Positions 46,085 to 55,139 of a stretch of 64,000 nt of DNA are shown piece by piece. Under the pieces are notes generated by a model. The model saw only the letters and a list, made by a program, of their open reading frames with translations, searched no databases and was not told where the DNA came from. The stretch is taken from assembly GCF_017254845.1 (NCBI RefSeq), contig NZ_JAFKCU010000002.1, positions 868,001 to 932,000 of the forward strand, written 5' to 3'. Within the stretch, counting starts at the first letter, position 1; every line of letters begins with the position of its first letter. The translations under genes were made by a program, and so were the position numbers. Origin of the DNA: Algoriphagus pacificus (GTDB taxonomy: Bacteria; Bacteroidota; Bacteroidia; Cytophagales; Cyclobacteriaceae).

Positions 46085-48511
46085 TTAATTTAACTTACTT
46101 ATAGTCAGATTTTTATCAGGGTAAGGTATATCGATATACCCTAAATTCTTGATTTCTAAAAATCGGTTTTCATGTTCTGGTAATGGATCAAATTCAGAAA
46201 GGCGATGGAGGAACGAAAAATTCTCAAAATTCAAATAATCTGTTACTCCATTTACCTCAATTTCATCATTTTTAAACCCATGAAAATAAATCCGAACAGT
46301 ATCAAAATTACTTTTAAAGCTTCCTTCAGGATCAGCAAAAATTAGACTTTTCTTCGAAGGATTATATTCAATTAATCGCTTGTGAAAATCACCATTTTCA
46401 AAATTCCAACTTTTGCCATCATCCTCGTAATGGGTGAAAATACTACCTTCTTGACCTAAATAAACATGAACTCGGAGCATTCCATCATGATTTTCATTAG
46501 TGAAACTAACCTCAGATTGAGTGGTGAAAATACTTCCTGATTTCACATAAATAGGAAGATAACTCAAAGGACAATCTTGATAAATCGATTGATTTCCCTG
46601 ATAAAGTTGATCTGTAAATAGATAATACCAATCAGATTCAGGCAGGTAAACTTTAGTGATTTCTTTGTTGCTTTCTACCGGTGCCACCAAAAATGAATCA
46701 CAGAATAAATATTGATTCTGAAATGCCGAATCAAATATCTTGTTATCCTGGGTGAATTTGATGGCTAAGCTAGAGGCTAGGGGTAGACCATTTTGAGTTG
46801 ATTCGTAAAATTTACTGTAAATCGTTGGTAATAATTTATATCTCAACTTCATGTAATTTCTTGAAATCTCTTCTACTTCTTCTCCAAAAGTCCAAGGTTC
46901 AGCATCTTTAGAATTGATCATGGTGTGGGCTCTAAAGAAGGGAGAAAAAGCTCCTATACTCATCCATCTGGCGAAAAGAGACTTACTGGCTTCGCCTGCA
47001 AATCCTCCAATATCATATCCTGCGAAAGAAACTCCACTGAGTCCCAAGCTATTGACCAATCTTACTCCAGCTATCATGTGTTCGTCGCTAGATTGATTAT
47101 CTCCAGTCCAGGCTGCCGCAAATCTTTGAATACCTGCAAAACCTGATCTAGTCAAGACAAATGGCCTTTCATCTGGTTTTTGGAAAATGGATCCTTCCTG
47201 TGCGGCTCTAGCCATCTGCATTCCATATACATTTCGGGCTTTTCTATGGGAGGAAGGATTCCCATCCATATCAAATTCCAATAGATTTGGAGTGAATTGA
47301 CCCCAAGATGCGGGTTCATTCATATCTGTCCAAAATCCATCTACTCCCGCTGCAGTATAAAACTCCATTTTTTCCATCCACCATTGACGAGTTTCTTCTT
47401 TGGTGAAATCAGGAAATGCACACCAGCCTGGCCAAACTTGTGCTTCATACTGTTGATTGTCGGGGTATTTTACAAAAAGTCCATTCGCAGCCCCTTCATC
47501 GTAAGGCTTGTATCCTTTCTCTGTTTTAATTCCTGGGTCCATTATGACCACAACCCTGAAACCTTTTTCCTTCAATTTCGCGATCATGCTCTGAGGATCC
47601 GGGAATTTCTCTCCATCAAAAGTGAAAACTTTGTAGGCTTCCATATGATGAATGTCCAAGTAAATCACATCCGCAGGCATGTCCTTGTCCCGAAATGTAT
47701 TTGCAAGGGTATAAACCTCTTTATCAGGATAATAGGAGTAACGGCATTGTTGAAATCCCAAAGCCCATTTAGGCGGCATTTTCATTCTACCCGTCAGGGA
47801 AGTATAGCTACTGATAATTTCGGCAACTGTAGGTTCATGGATAAAATAATAGTCCATGTCACCGTCTTCGGCACTGAAATAAGTGAAGCGATTTGTGGAT
47901 GCTCCAAAATTGAAAACCGACTTATGGGTATTGTCAAAATAAATTCCATATGAGCCTTTGGCATGAGTTCCTATATAAAAAGGGATACTCATGTATAGCG
48001 GGTCATCATTGACACCGTAAGCAAAATAGTCAGTGTTCCAATTGACATAGGCGCTGCCAAAGCGGTTTAGATTTCCTGTCTTTTCACCTAAGCCAACGAA
48101 TTTTTCATCCTTTTGAATTTGCTTAAAGCAACTTGTTTCAGTTCCGATCCAAGAGACGCCAAACGAATCATCCGCATTCAAAAGATTGCCTTGCTTATCA
48201 AAAAATGAAAATTGGAATTTACCCAGGTCTAATTTCAAATGAATCCTAGAAGTACTTAATTCCAGTGTTTCATCTTTCTGAACCAAATCAAATACTATTT
48301 CTTCAGGTTTTGAAATGACCGAATAAACATTGGGGTCAAAGGAATCAAAACGCGTTGCCTGAATTCTAATAATTCCAGATTGAAAGACAGTCACCTGGAA
48401 TATCCCGTTTTCTGTTTTTCCGGAATAACCATTTGTCGTTTGGTTCCAGTCTAAGACTGATCCCATCGTTATTAAGCGAGCGGAATTGTTGGCTTTAGTT
48501 TGGGTTTTCAT
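46085..48511 (-). CDS. GH31 alpha-glucosidase, cytoplasmic
   Basis: An 808-residue GH31 enzyme that releases glucose from the non-reducing ends of maltodextrins. It has an N-terminal beta-sandwich (about 20-225), a catalytic barrel (about 240-580) with nucleophile Asp396 in FWTDMNEPASWG and acid/base Asp471 in AAWTGDNQSS, and C-terminal beta domains. Other family blocks are PPKWALGFQQCR and FSPFFRAH. There is no signal peptide, so it works inside the cell on sugar taken up by the MFS carrier encoded next in the operon. A LacI-type operator lies 147 bases upstream at 48658. Confidence 0.95.
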   Translation of the reverse strand: MKTQTKANNSARLITMGSVLDWNQTTNGYSGKTENGIFQVTVFQSGIIRIQATRFDSFDPNVYSVISKPEEIVFDLVQKDETLELSTSRIHLKLDLGKFQFSFFDKQGNLLNADDSFGVSWIGTETSCFKQIQKDEKFVGLGEKTGNLNRFGSAYVNWNTDYFAYGVNDDPLYMSIPFYIGTHAKGSYGIYFDNTHKSVFNFGASTNRFTYFSAEDGDMDYYFIHEPTVAEIISSYTSLTGRMKMPPKWALGFQQCRYSYYPDKEVYTLANTFRDKDMPADVIYLDIHHMEAYKVFTFDGEKFPDPQSMIAKLKEKGFRVVVIMDPGIKTEKGYKPYDEGAANGLFVKYPDNQQYEAQVWPGWCAFPDFTKEETRQWWMEKMEFYTAAGVDGFWTDMNEPASWGQFTPNLLEFDMDGNPSSHRKARNVYGMQMARAAQEGSIFQKPDERPFVLTRSGFAGIQRFAAAWTGDNQSSDEHMIAGVRLVNSLGLSGVSFAGYDIGGFAGEASKSLFARWMSIGAFSPFFRAHTMINSKDAEPWTFGEEVEEISRNYMKLRYKLLPTIYSKFYESTQNGLPLASSLAIKFTQDNKIFDSAFQNQYLFCDSFLVAPVESNKEITKVYLPESDWYYLFTDQLYQGNQSIYQDCPLSYLPIYVKSGSIFTTQSEVSFTNENHDGMLRVHVYLGQEGSIFTHYEDDGKSWNFENGDFHKRLIEYNPSKKSLIFADPEGSFKSNFDTVRIYFHGFKNDEIEVNGVTDYLNFENFSFLHRLSEFDPLPEHENRFLEIKNLGYIDIPYPDKNLTISKLN

Positions 48512-48657
48512 CTTGCTAAGTGCTCATTAAAAATCATAGGAGCATCGCTAAATTAGAAACGAATCTGATTGAATAAAATCGGATTGAGGCTCCTGACGTT
48601 TCATTTCCAAGCATTTAGGTGAGATGAAAAGGCCTAATTTCAAAAATTCAAGCTATT

Positions 48658-48667
48658 CAAACGTTTG
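48658..48667. promoter_or_regulatory. LacI-type operator upstream of GH31-MFS operon
   Basis: CAAACGTTTG, a perfect 10-base palindrome, lies between the lacI stop (48698) and the GH31 start (48511), so it can only serve the leftward GH31-MFS operon. The core is identical to those at 18036 and 49883. Confidence 0.75.
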
Positions 48668-48697
48668 CACTTTTTTCTGAAAAAAAATTAAGTTTTT

Positions 48698-49735
48698 TTA
48701 TTTAAAGATCCTTTTGGATGAGTTCCTGACCATTAATTCGGTCTCTAATACTATTGGACTATTGAAATCATCCACGTCTATTTTCTTTTCTATGATGTCC
48801 AAAAGTACTTCTGTCGCTTTCGCACCCATAGCAAATCCCGGTTGGAAAACAGAAGAAAGACTTGGGTCAATCATAGAACAAAATTGCCAATTGCTGAAAC
48901 CAACAATCCCAACATCTTCAGGCACTCTTAATCCATGCTCTTTGCAAGCAAGCATCGCTCCGACAGCCGCCATGTCATTGTTGCCAAAAAATGCATCGGG
49001 TAAATCAGGCAAACTGCTCAATAACTTTTTTGTAATTTCTTTCCCTTCGTCTGGTGTTCCCACCGCGCTTTCCACGATGTATTCTGGTCTAACTGGGATT
49101 CCATGGTTTTTGAGCGCATCAGTATAGCCTCTGGCCCTCTCATGGCTAATCTTCAGGTTTTTAGGCCCGGATAGGTGAACTATCTTTTGATAGCCTTGAG
49201 AAATAAGATGCGAAGTTGCATCGTAAGCTCCTTGGTAATCATCAACCATTACGTTGATAGCATGAGGAATATCCGGTACTCTGTCAAAGAAAACGATGGG
49301 ATATCCCTGTTCAATCAATTTGGAAAAGTGCTCAAAATCTTCGGTTTCTTTGGAAAAGCTTACCATGAAACCATCTATTTGGTTGGAAAGCATGGTATTG
49401 ATACTGGACTTTTCCCGCTCGATTTTTTCATTCGTTTGGGTAAGGATAACATTGTATCCTCTTGAAAAAGCAACTTCTTCAATTCCACTTATTACAGTAG
49501 AGAAAAAGAAATGAACAACCTCAGGGATGATAACTCCAATAGTAAAAGACCTACTTTTTCTTAGAGACAAGGCAATTGCATTGGGACGATAATTCATCTT
49601 TTCTGCTACTTCCTTGACTTTTTTCTTGGTTTCCTCACTGATTCCAGGATAGTCTTTTAGCGCTCTTGAGATTGTGGAAGCAGACAGGTTGAGTTCTCGG
49701 GCAATATCCTTAATCGTTGCTTGTCCTATTTTCAT
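48698..49735 (-). CDS. LacI family regulator of the starch/maltodextrin locus
   Basis: A 345-residue LacI/GalR repressor with N-terminal helix-turn-helix (TIKDIARELNLSASTISRAL, about 7-26) and hinge YRPNAIALSL, followed by a sugar-binding core. It sits in the middle of the starch locus: leftward GH31 and MFS genes follow it, and divergent susE-GH13 genes face it. Palindromes with the same core flank it on both sides (48658 and 49882), so it probably represses both arms and itself. Bacteroides controls its starch system with SusR instead; a LacI-type regulator is the usual arrangement in Flavobacteria and Cytophagia. The effector is presumably maltose-like. Confidence 0.92.
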   Translation of the reverse strand: MKIGQATIKDIARELNLSASTISRALKDYPGISEETKKKVKEVAEKMNYRPNAIALSLRKSRSFTIGVIIPEVVHFFFSTVISGIEEVAFSRGYNVILTQTNEKIEREKSSINTMLSNQIDGFMVSFSKETEDFEHFSKLIEQGYPIVFFDRVPDIPHAINVMVDDYQGAYDATSHLISQGYQKIVHLSGPKNLKISHERARGYTDALKNHGIPVRPEYIVESAVGTPDEGKEITKKLLSSLPDLPDAFFGNNDMAAVGAMLACKEHGLRVPEDVGIVGFSNWQFCSMIDPSLSSVFQPGFAMGAKATEVLLDIIEKKIDVDDFNSPIVLETELMVRNSSKRIFK

Positions 49736-50076
49736 AAAATTATACTATTCCAAGAATTTAATGTAGTACAAAAATTGGGGAATCTCCAATAGGCAATCTA
49801 TTGATTTTTGAATTGAAAACTGAAAAATAGCACTCTTATTCATTTAGTTTTTAAAAAAATATTTTTTATGCAAACGAAAACGCAAACGTTTGCAATGAAA
49901 AATCAGGCCTTACTTGCTTCGGAGCCCTTGTATTTTAAGATTCTTTACTCTAAAATTTCTTTACAGTAGTTGATTTAAATCGAATTAAAGATCTAATCTC
50001 TTGTTCTGCATTTTAAATATTACTGGATAAAAAATAACTATTCTAAGATAAAGAATCTATTAACAATTTAAATCCC
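49736..50076. other. Divergent control region between lacI and susE
   Basis: AT-rich, without genes. It holds the LacI-type operator at 49882-49893 and, 18 bases after the TTTG of that palindrome, TACTTG at 49911-49916, a partial -7 box; together these could form a rightward promoter overlapped by the operator. An extra half-site GCAAACG lies at 49870-49876. I looked for remnants of a susD 3' end before susE and saw none. Confidence 0.5.
49882..49893. promoter_or_regulatory. LacI-type operator in the lacI-susE gap
   Basis: GCAAACGTTTGC is a perfect 12-base palindrome, 147 bases from the lacI start and 184 bases from the susE start. It is preceded by a direct half-site GCAAACG 12 bases to the left. 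Expected target of the starch-locus LacI protein. Confidence 0.8.
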
Positions 50077-51120
50077 ATGAAAACACTTAGACAAATCGGG
50101 TGGGTTGCAGTTCTAATTCCTATGCTTTGGGCATGTGATAATTATGAAATGCCTCCCATTATTCCACAGACAGGTTCAGCCTTATCCGACCCAGCGCAAG
50201 GTTCTTCCCTTGTTTTAAACGGGGATGATCCAGAATCAATGATCTCTTTTACCGTTACTCCAGCTGACTTTGGGATGCAAGGAGAGGTGACTTACTACCT
50301 AGAGATGGATGCAGCAGGAGCAAATTTTGCAAATGCCGTTGAATTGGGATTTTCTAAAACCAATGTAATCGAGGTTAAAACTGAAAAAATCAACGATGAA
50401 TTAGTAGCTAAAGGACTTCCTTTGGAAACTGCCTCGAATGTTGAGTTCCGTGTAAAATCGACCATCACTCAGCCTTTATCTCCAATTTATGGTGAAACGG
50501 TAACTCTTTCTGTTACGCCTTACGATGCTTTCGTTGAGTTCCCGCTATTGTATGTACCTGGAGATTATCAAAGTTGGAATCCTGGAAACCTTAATACCAC
50601 CTTAAAGTCAGTTGCTTTCAATAAGACATTTACTGGTTTTGTGCACATCCTTAGCGGTAGTGGTGAATTCAAATTCACAGAAGAGCCTGATTGGGTGGAT
50701 GGGAAAAACTATGGTGATACTGGAGCTGATGGCAAGCTTGAGGCAGATGCTGATGCCACTAATATCAAAGTGACCAAATTTGGAACCTATGAGGTAACGG
50801 TTGATTTAGCTGCGAAAACTTACACTATGTCTGAACCTAAACTATGGGGAATCATTGGCGATGCAACCAGCGGAGGTTGGGATTCAGAAACACCGATGAA
50901 TTTCAACAAAGACCTTAACGTTTTGACAATCACTGCTGATCTGAAAGTAGGTGGGATGAAATTCAGAGCAAATCAGACTTGGGACTATAACTTAGGTTCA
51001 AAAGATGGAGCCTTGGTGGAAGGCGGGGATAATATCCCAGTTGCTGAAGCAGGGAATTACACTATCACTTTAGATTTTAAAGTTCCAGGTGAGATTTCTT
51101 ACACCATGACAAAGAATTAA
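50077..51120 (+). CDS. susE: SusE-like starch-binding outer-membrane lipoprotein
   Basis: A 347-residue lipoprotein with signal MKTLRQIGWVAVLIPMLWAC (Cys20). Residues about 35-150 form the SusE N-terminal domain (repeated FTVTPADFG, YYLEMDAAG and VEFRVKSTI strands). Two starch-binding beta modules follow: about 165-260 (LYVPGDYQSWNPGNL, FTGFVHILSGSGEFKF) and about 262-347 (LWGIIGDATSGGWDSETPM), with aromatic residues typical of SusE/SusF glucan binding. It would hold starch at the cell surface. In known systems susE follows susC and susD; here neither gene lies upstream. A terminator-like hairpin separates it from the GH13 gene. Confidence 0.85.
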   Translation: MKTLRQIGWVAVLIPMLWACDNYEMPPIIPQTGSALSDPAQGSSLVLNGDDPESMISFTVTPADFGMQGEVTYYLEMDAAGANFANAVELGFSKTNVIEVKTEKINDELVAKGLPLETASNVEFRVKSTITQPLSPIYGETVTLSVTPYDAFVEFPLLYVPGDYQSWNPGNLNTTLKSVAFNKTFTGFVHILSGSGEFKFTEEPDWVDGKNYGDTGADGKLEADADATNIKVTKFGTYEVTVDLAAKTYTMSEPKLWGIIGDATSGGWDSETPMNFNKDLNVLTITADLKVGGMKFRANQTWDYNLGSKDGALVEGGDNIPVAEAGNYTITLDFKVPGEISYTMTKN

Positions 51121-51151
51121 CAGAATCTTCTACAAAAGATAAATTCTGTCT

Positions 51152-51184
51152 AAACCGGCTTGACGTTTAGTTGAGCCGGTTTTT
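51152..51184 (+). terminator. Intra-locus terminator / attenuator between susE and GH13
   Basis: AAACCGGCT pairs with AGCCGGTTT followed by further T, a 9-base GC-rich stem with a 14-base loop. It ends only 14 bases before the GH13 start codon, leaving no room for a separate promoter behind it. Confidence 0.8.
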
Positions 51185-51198
51185 ACCAAAAAATACCC

Positions 51199-53997
51199 AT
51201 GAAAACCTACTATTCGTTTCTTTCCTTTTTCATTTGCTTATGGTCTTTTGAGGCTTTGGCACAAGTCAGCACGGAACCAACCGTACCAAATGCCAATGAC
51301 AAGGTCAAGATTATTTATGATGCGACTAAAGGGTCTGGTGGGTTGAAAGATTGCGCTTGTGATGTGTACATCCACATTGGAGCTGTAACAGAAAGTGCAG
51401 AGTCTACAACTTGGTCTATTGTTCCTTTTCAATGGGGAACGACAGATGCCAAAGCAAAAATGACCAAAGTTGAAGGGCAGGCCAACCTTTATATTTATGA
51501 ATTGACCCCAAATACTTTTTTTGACAATCCAAATGGCTTGACGATTTATCGATTAGGCTTGGTTTTTAGAAATGGGGATGGATCTAAAGAAGGTAAAAAC
51601 AGCAGCGGAGGGGATATTTTCGTCAACCTTTCGCAAGGATATCAAGTGGTTTTTACCTCACCCAATAGTCCGGCGATTTCGATGGAAGTAGGAGAGAGTT
51701 TTACTTTCAAAGCAGAAACCAGTTCCCCTGATTCTGAAATTAAATTCACATTAGATGGAGTACAAGTGGCTAGCGGTATAGTTGTTCAGTCACTTTCTTA
51801 CACCTATTCAGCTACCAAAGCTGGAAATTTTGAACTGAAGGCAGAGGCGATCAAAGGCTCCGAATCCGATACTGAAACGGTTACCATTGAAGTTTTTTCC
51901 CCCTCAAATACAGCCCCACTTCCAACTGGTGCAAAGTTGGGTATCAACTACCTTTCTGATACTGAAGTTTTATTGGCATTAAATGCACCAGGAAAGAAAC
52001 TGGTTCATGTTATTGGTGATTTCAATGATTGGGAAAAGCGTCCTGATTATCAGATGAACCGAACTCCAGACGGAGAAATTTTTTGGCTGAAAATCTCTGG
52101 ACTTACTCCAGCGAAAGAGTATATTTTCCAATACCTCGTAGAAGGGGAAATCAGAATTGGTGATCCCTATGCTGATAAAACTTCTGACCCGGATCATGAT
52201 CAGGAAATAATTAATCAGGGTAGATACCCCGGATTGCTTCCTTACCCTGCCGGGAAAACTCAATATCAGGCTACCTATTTACAGACTGCTCAGCCCCAAT
52301 ACTCTTGGAAAAACCTGACTTACACAAAGCCTAAACCAGAGGAATTGGTCGTTTATGAATTGTTGGTTCGTGATTTTGATGACAGGAGGTCATACAATGC
52401 AGTTCAAGAACGCCTAGATTATTTGCAGGAATTAGGGATCAATGCAATTGAATTAATGCCAGTCGGCGAATTTGAAGGGAATATTTCCTGGGGATATAAC
52501 CCGTCATTTTTCTTTGCTCCGGATAAATATTATGGTACCAAAAATGATCTGAAAAGCCTAATTGATGAAGCTCATGGCAGAGGAATGGTGATCATCTTGG
52601 ATATGGTTCTCAACCATGCTTTTGGACAAAATCCAATGGTACGACTTTATAATGATGGTGAGTTTGGAGCTCCCACGCCAGATAATCCATGGTTCAATAG
52701 AAATGCCACCCATCCATTTAATGTTGGCTATGATTTTAACCATGAAAGTAAATACACTCAAGCATTTGTAGATTCTGTGAATAATTATTGGCTTACAGAA
52801 TATAAAATCGATGGGTTCCGATTCGATTTGAGTAAAGGTTTTACACAAGTAGTTTCTGGATCTAATGTAGGACAATGGTCTCAGTACGATCCTTCCAGAA
52901 TCAAGATCTGGAAGCATATTTACGATAGAATCAAACAGAATCATCCGGATGCCTATGTGATTTTGGAGCATTTGGCTGATAATAGTGAAGAGAAAGAACT
53001 GGCTGATTATGGAATGATGTTCTGGGGAAATGTCAATTTTGATTTCCGTGAAATGGCCAAGGGTCAGAATAAAGATTTCAATTGGGCATACTATGGCTCG
53101 CGTGGCTGGAAAGAACCCAATTTAATTGCCTACCAAGAAAGTCATGACGAAGAAAGGGTCATGTGGGAGACATTGAACTTTGGGGCAACTTCTCCAATCA
53201 ACTTGAAGCAACTGGAAAATGCAGTCAACAGAAATCAATTGCTGACAGCTTTCTATTTTGGGATTCCGGGTCCAAAAATGATCTGGCAGTTTGGCGAGTT
53301 TGGTTACGATCAAGAGCTAAATAATGATCGATTGGGAATAAAACCAACTAAATGGAATTATCTCGATAACCCTCAGCGCATTCGCTTAAATCAACTTTAT
53401 CAGGAGATGATCAAGTTGAAATCCGAGCATGATGTCTTTAATAAACCTGATAAAACAACCTTGAATCTGAGCGGGACAGTAAAATCCATCATTCTAGAAA
53501 GTGAGGAAATGGATGTGGTTTTGCATGGGAATTTTGGTTTGACGAATGTTTCTAATGTGAGCTTAAGCTTCCCAAAAACAGGAACTTGGTATAACTATTT
53601 TACAGGAGAAGAATTCTTGGTAAACTCCACAACGGTGAACTTTAGCCTACGCTCCAGTGAATTTTATCTCTTCACAGACAAGAAATTACCTAAACCTACA
53701 GCAGGCATTTTACAGGTAGATTTGATAACCTCTGTACCTAAAGAAACCATACCGGATTCAGCCTTTAAAATCTATCCTGTTCCTACCGTGGGGCAATTGA
53801 ATGTACAGCTTCCAATAGAAATGACAGGGGCATATTATCGAATTGTAGACATGACAGGAAGGGTTTTAGAAGAGGGAATTACGCAGTCAGGACGAGAAAT
53901 TTTAGAATTAGATGTAACGGATATTAAGGCAGGGATTTATATCTTTGAAGCATTCGACACGAAAAGAGCGCTACAGAAGCGTTTCATTAAGAATTAA
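51199..53997 (+). CDS. Secreted multi-domain GH13 amylase with T9SS sorting domain
   Basis: A 932-residue exported enzyme. Signal peptide of about 21 residues; an N-terminal region (about 25-160) of an amylase-linked type; an Ig-like segment (about 160-235); a CBM48-like E-set (about 245-330, VHVIGDFNDWEKRPDYQM); the GH13 barrel (about 385-760) with nucleophile Asp543 in FRFDLSKG, acid Glu590 in VILEHLAD and Asp650 in ESHDEER; and a C-terminal type A T9SS domain (YPVPTVGQLNVQLP to RALQKRFIKN, about 855-932). It likely cleaves starch or branched maltodextrin at the surface. It is expressed after susE across a hairpin. Confidence 0.93.
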   Translation: MKTYYSFLSFFICLWSFEALAQVSTEPTVPNANDKVKIIYDATKGSGGLKDCACDVYIHIGAVTESAESTTWSIVPFQWGTTDAKAKMTKVEGQANLYIYELTPNTFFDNPNGLTIYRLGLVFRNGDGSKEGKNSSGGDIFVNLSQGYQVVFTSPNSPAISMEVGESFTFKAETSSPDSEIKFTLDGVQVASGIVVQSLSYTYSATKAGNFELKAEAIKGSESDTETVTIEVFSPSNTAPLPTGAKLGINYLSDTEVLLALNAPGKKLVHVIGDFNDWEKRPDYQMNRTPDGEIFWLKISGLTPAKEYIFQYLVEGEIRIGDPYADKTSDPDHDQEIINQGRYPGLLPYPAGKTQYQATYLQTAQPQYSWKNLTYTKPKPEELVVYELLVRDFDDRRSYNAVQERLDYLQELGINAIELMPVGEFEGNISWGYNPSFFFAPDKYYGTKNDLKSLIDEAHGRGMVIILDMVLNHAFGQNPMVRLYNDGEFGAPTPDNPWFNRNATHPFNVGYDFNHESKYTQAFVDSVNNYWLTEYKIDGFRFDLSKGFTQVVSGSNVGQWSQYDPSRIKIWKHIYDRIKQNHPDAYVILEHLADNSEEKELADYGMMFWGNVNFDFREMAKGQNKDFNWAYYGSRGWKEPNLIAYQESHDEERVMWETLNFGATSPINLKQLENAVNRNQLLTAFYFGIPGPKMIWQFGEFGYDQELNNDRLGIKPTKWNYLDNPQRIRLNQLYQEMIKLKSEHDVFNKPDKTTLNLSGTVKSIILESEEMDVVLHGNFGLTNVSNVSLSFPKTGTWYNYFTGEEFLVNSTTVNFSLRSSEFYLFTDKKLPKPTAGILQVDLITSVPKETIPDSAFKIYPVPTVGQLNVQLPIEMTGAYYRIVDMTGRVLEEGITQSGREILELDVTDIKAGIYIFEAFDTKRALQKRFIKN

Positions 53998-54014
53998 TCA
54001 AATCTAATTTACCT

Positions 54015-55076
54015 ATGAAATTTAAACCTGGAGTAAAATACGGTGAGGAGCTTAAGGACCTTTATGCTTATGCAAAAGAGAATGAGTTTGCGATGCCAGC
54101 AGTGAATGTAATCAACACCAACTCTGTAAATGCAGTGCTTGAAACTGCAAAGAAGTTGAATTCACCAGTGATCATTCAATTCTCAAATGGAGGAGCTCAA
54201 TTTTTTGCCGGAAAATCTCTTGCAAATGATAAGCAGCAAGCCAGTATTGCTGGTGGAATCTCTGGAGCACATCACGTGCATCTTATGGCTGAAGCCTATG
54301 GAGTGCCTGTGATTTTGCATACTGACCATGCTGCTAAGAAATTATTGCCTTGGATAGACGGACTTTTGGATGCTGGAAAGGCTTATTACGCTACACACAA
54401 AAGACCTTTGTATAGCTCTCATATGTTGGATCTATCCGAAGAGCCATTAGAAGAGAATGTTGAGATTTCTTGCAAGTACTTCAAGGAATTCGCAAAACTT
54501 GACATGGCGATTGAAATCGAACTTGGAGTGACTGGAGGAGAAGAAGATGGAGTTGATAATTCTGACGTAGATTCTTCTAAGTTGTACACGCAGCCGGAGG
54601 AAGTTGCTTATGCTTACGAGCATTTGAAGCAAATTGGTGATTTGTTCACGATTGCAGCTGCTTTTGGAAATGTTCACGGTGTTTACAAGCCAGGAAACGT
54701 AAGTTTGAAACCGCTCATTTTGAAGAATTCTCAGGATTACATCAACGAGAAATACGGTACTTCAGGCAAGCCTTTGAATTTTGTATTCCACGGTGGATCA
54801 GGATCTACAGTTGAGGAAATCAGAGAAGCTAATAGCTACGGATCAATCAAAATGAATATTGATACAGATATGCAATGGGCATTCTGGGAAGGTATTTTGA
54901 ATAATTACAAAAAGAACGAAGCTTATCTTCAGTCTCAGTTGGGAAATCCAGAAGGAGCTGACAGTCCAAATAAAAAGTATTACGATCCAAGAAACTGGTT
55001 GCGTAAAGGCGAAGAAAACTTCGTGAAGAGACTTGAATTGGCTTTTGATATGCTGAATGCAGTAAATAGAAATTAA
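54015..55076 (+). CDS. fbaA: Class II fructose-bisphosphate aldolase
   Basis: A 353-residue class IIA aldolase, the glycolytic enzyme splitting fructose-1,6-bisphosphate. Zinc ligands and active-site motifs are visible: HTDHAAKK (His and Asp near 109-112), IEIELGVTGGEEDG (about 169-182), NVHGVYKPGN (His near 218), FHGGSGST (His near 257) and IKMNIDTDMQWA. The C-terminus is of the E. coli FbaA length. It starts 17 bases after the GH13 stop, inside the starch locus, so sugar breakdown and lower glycolysis are co-expressed here. A terminator follows. Confidence 0.95.
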   Translation: MKFKPGVKYGEELKDLYAYAKENEFAMPAVNVINTNSVNAVLETAKKLNSPVIIQFSNGGAQFFAGKSLANDKQQASIAGGISGAHHVHLMAEAYGVPVILHTDHAAKKLLPWIDGLLDAGKAYYATHKRPLYSSHMLDLSEEPLEENVEISCKYFKEFAKLDMAIEIELGVTGGEEDGVDNSDVDSSKLYTQPEEVAYAYEHLKQIGDLFTIAAAFGNVHGVYKPGNVSLKPLILKNSQDYINEKYGTSGKPLNFVFHGGSGSTVEEIREANSYGSIKMNIDTDMQWAFWEGILNNYKKNEAYLQSQLGNPEGADSPNKKYYDPRNWLRKGEENFVKRLELAFDMLNAVNRN

Positions 55077-55091
55077 AATAAACAATAAATC

Positions 55092-55129
55092 AAAAAAGTC
55101 ACTTCTGATAAAGAGTGACTTTTTTTTTC
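55092..55129 (+). terminator. Terminator-like hairpin between aldolase and lipoprotein GH13
   Basis: AAAAAAGTCACT pairs with AGTGACTTTTTT around an 11-base loop, with a run of nine T. It stops 11 bases before the next ATG, so the following gene has no room for its own promoter after the hairpin. Confidence 0.85.
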
Positions 55130-55139
55130 TCTAAATCGT

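Noticed and set aside
49894-50076. Remnant of a susD gene before susE
   Set aside because: All three rightward frames are broken by stops and no SusD-like words are present.
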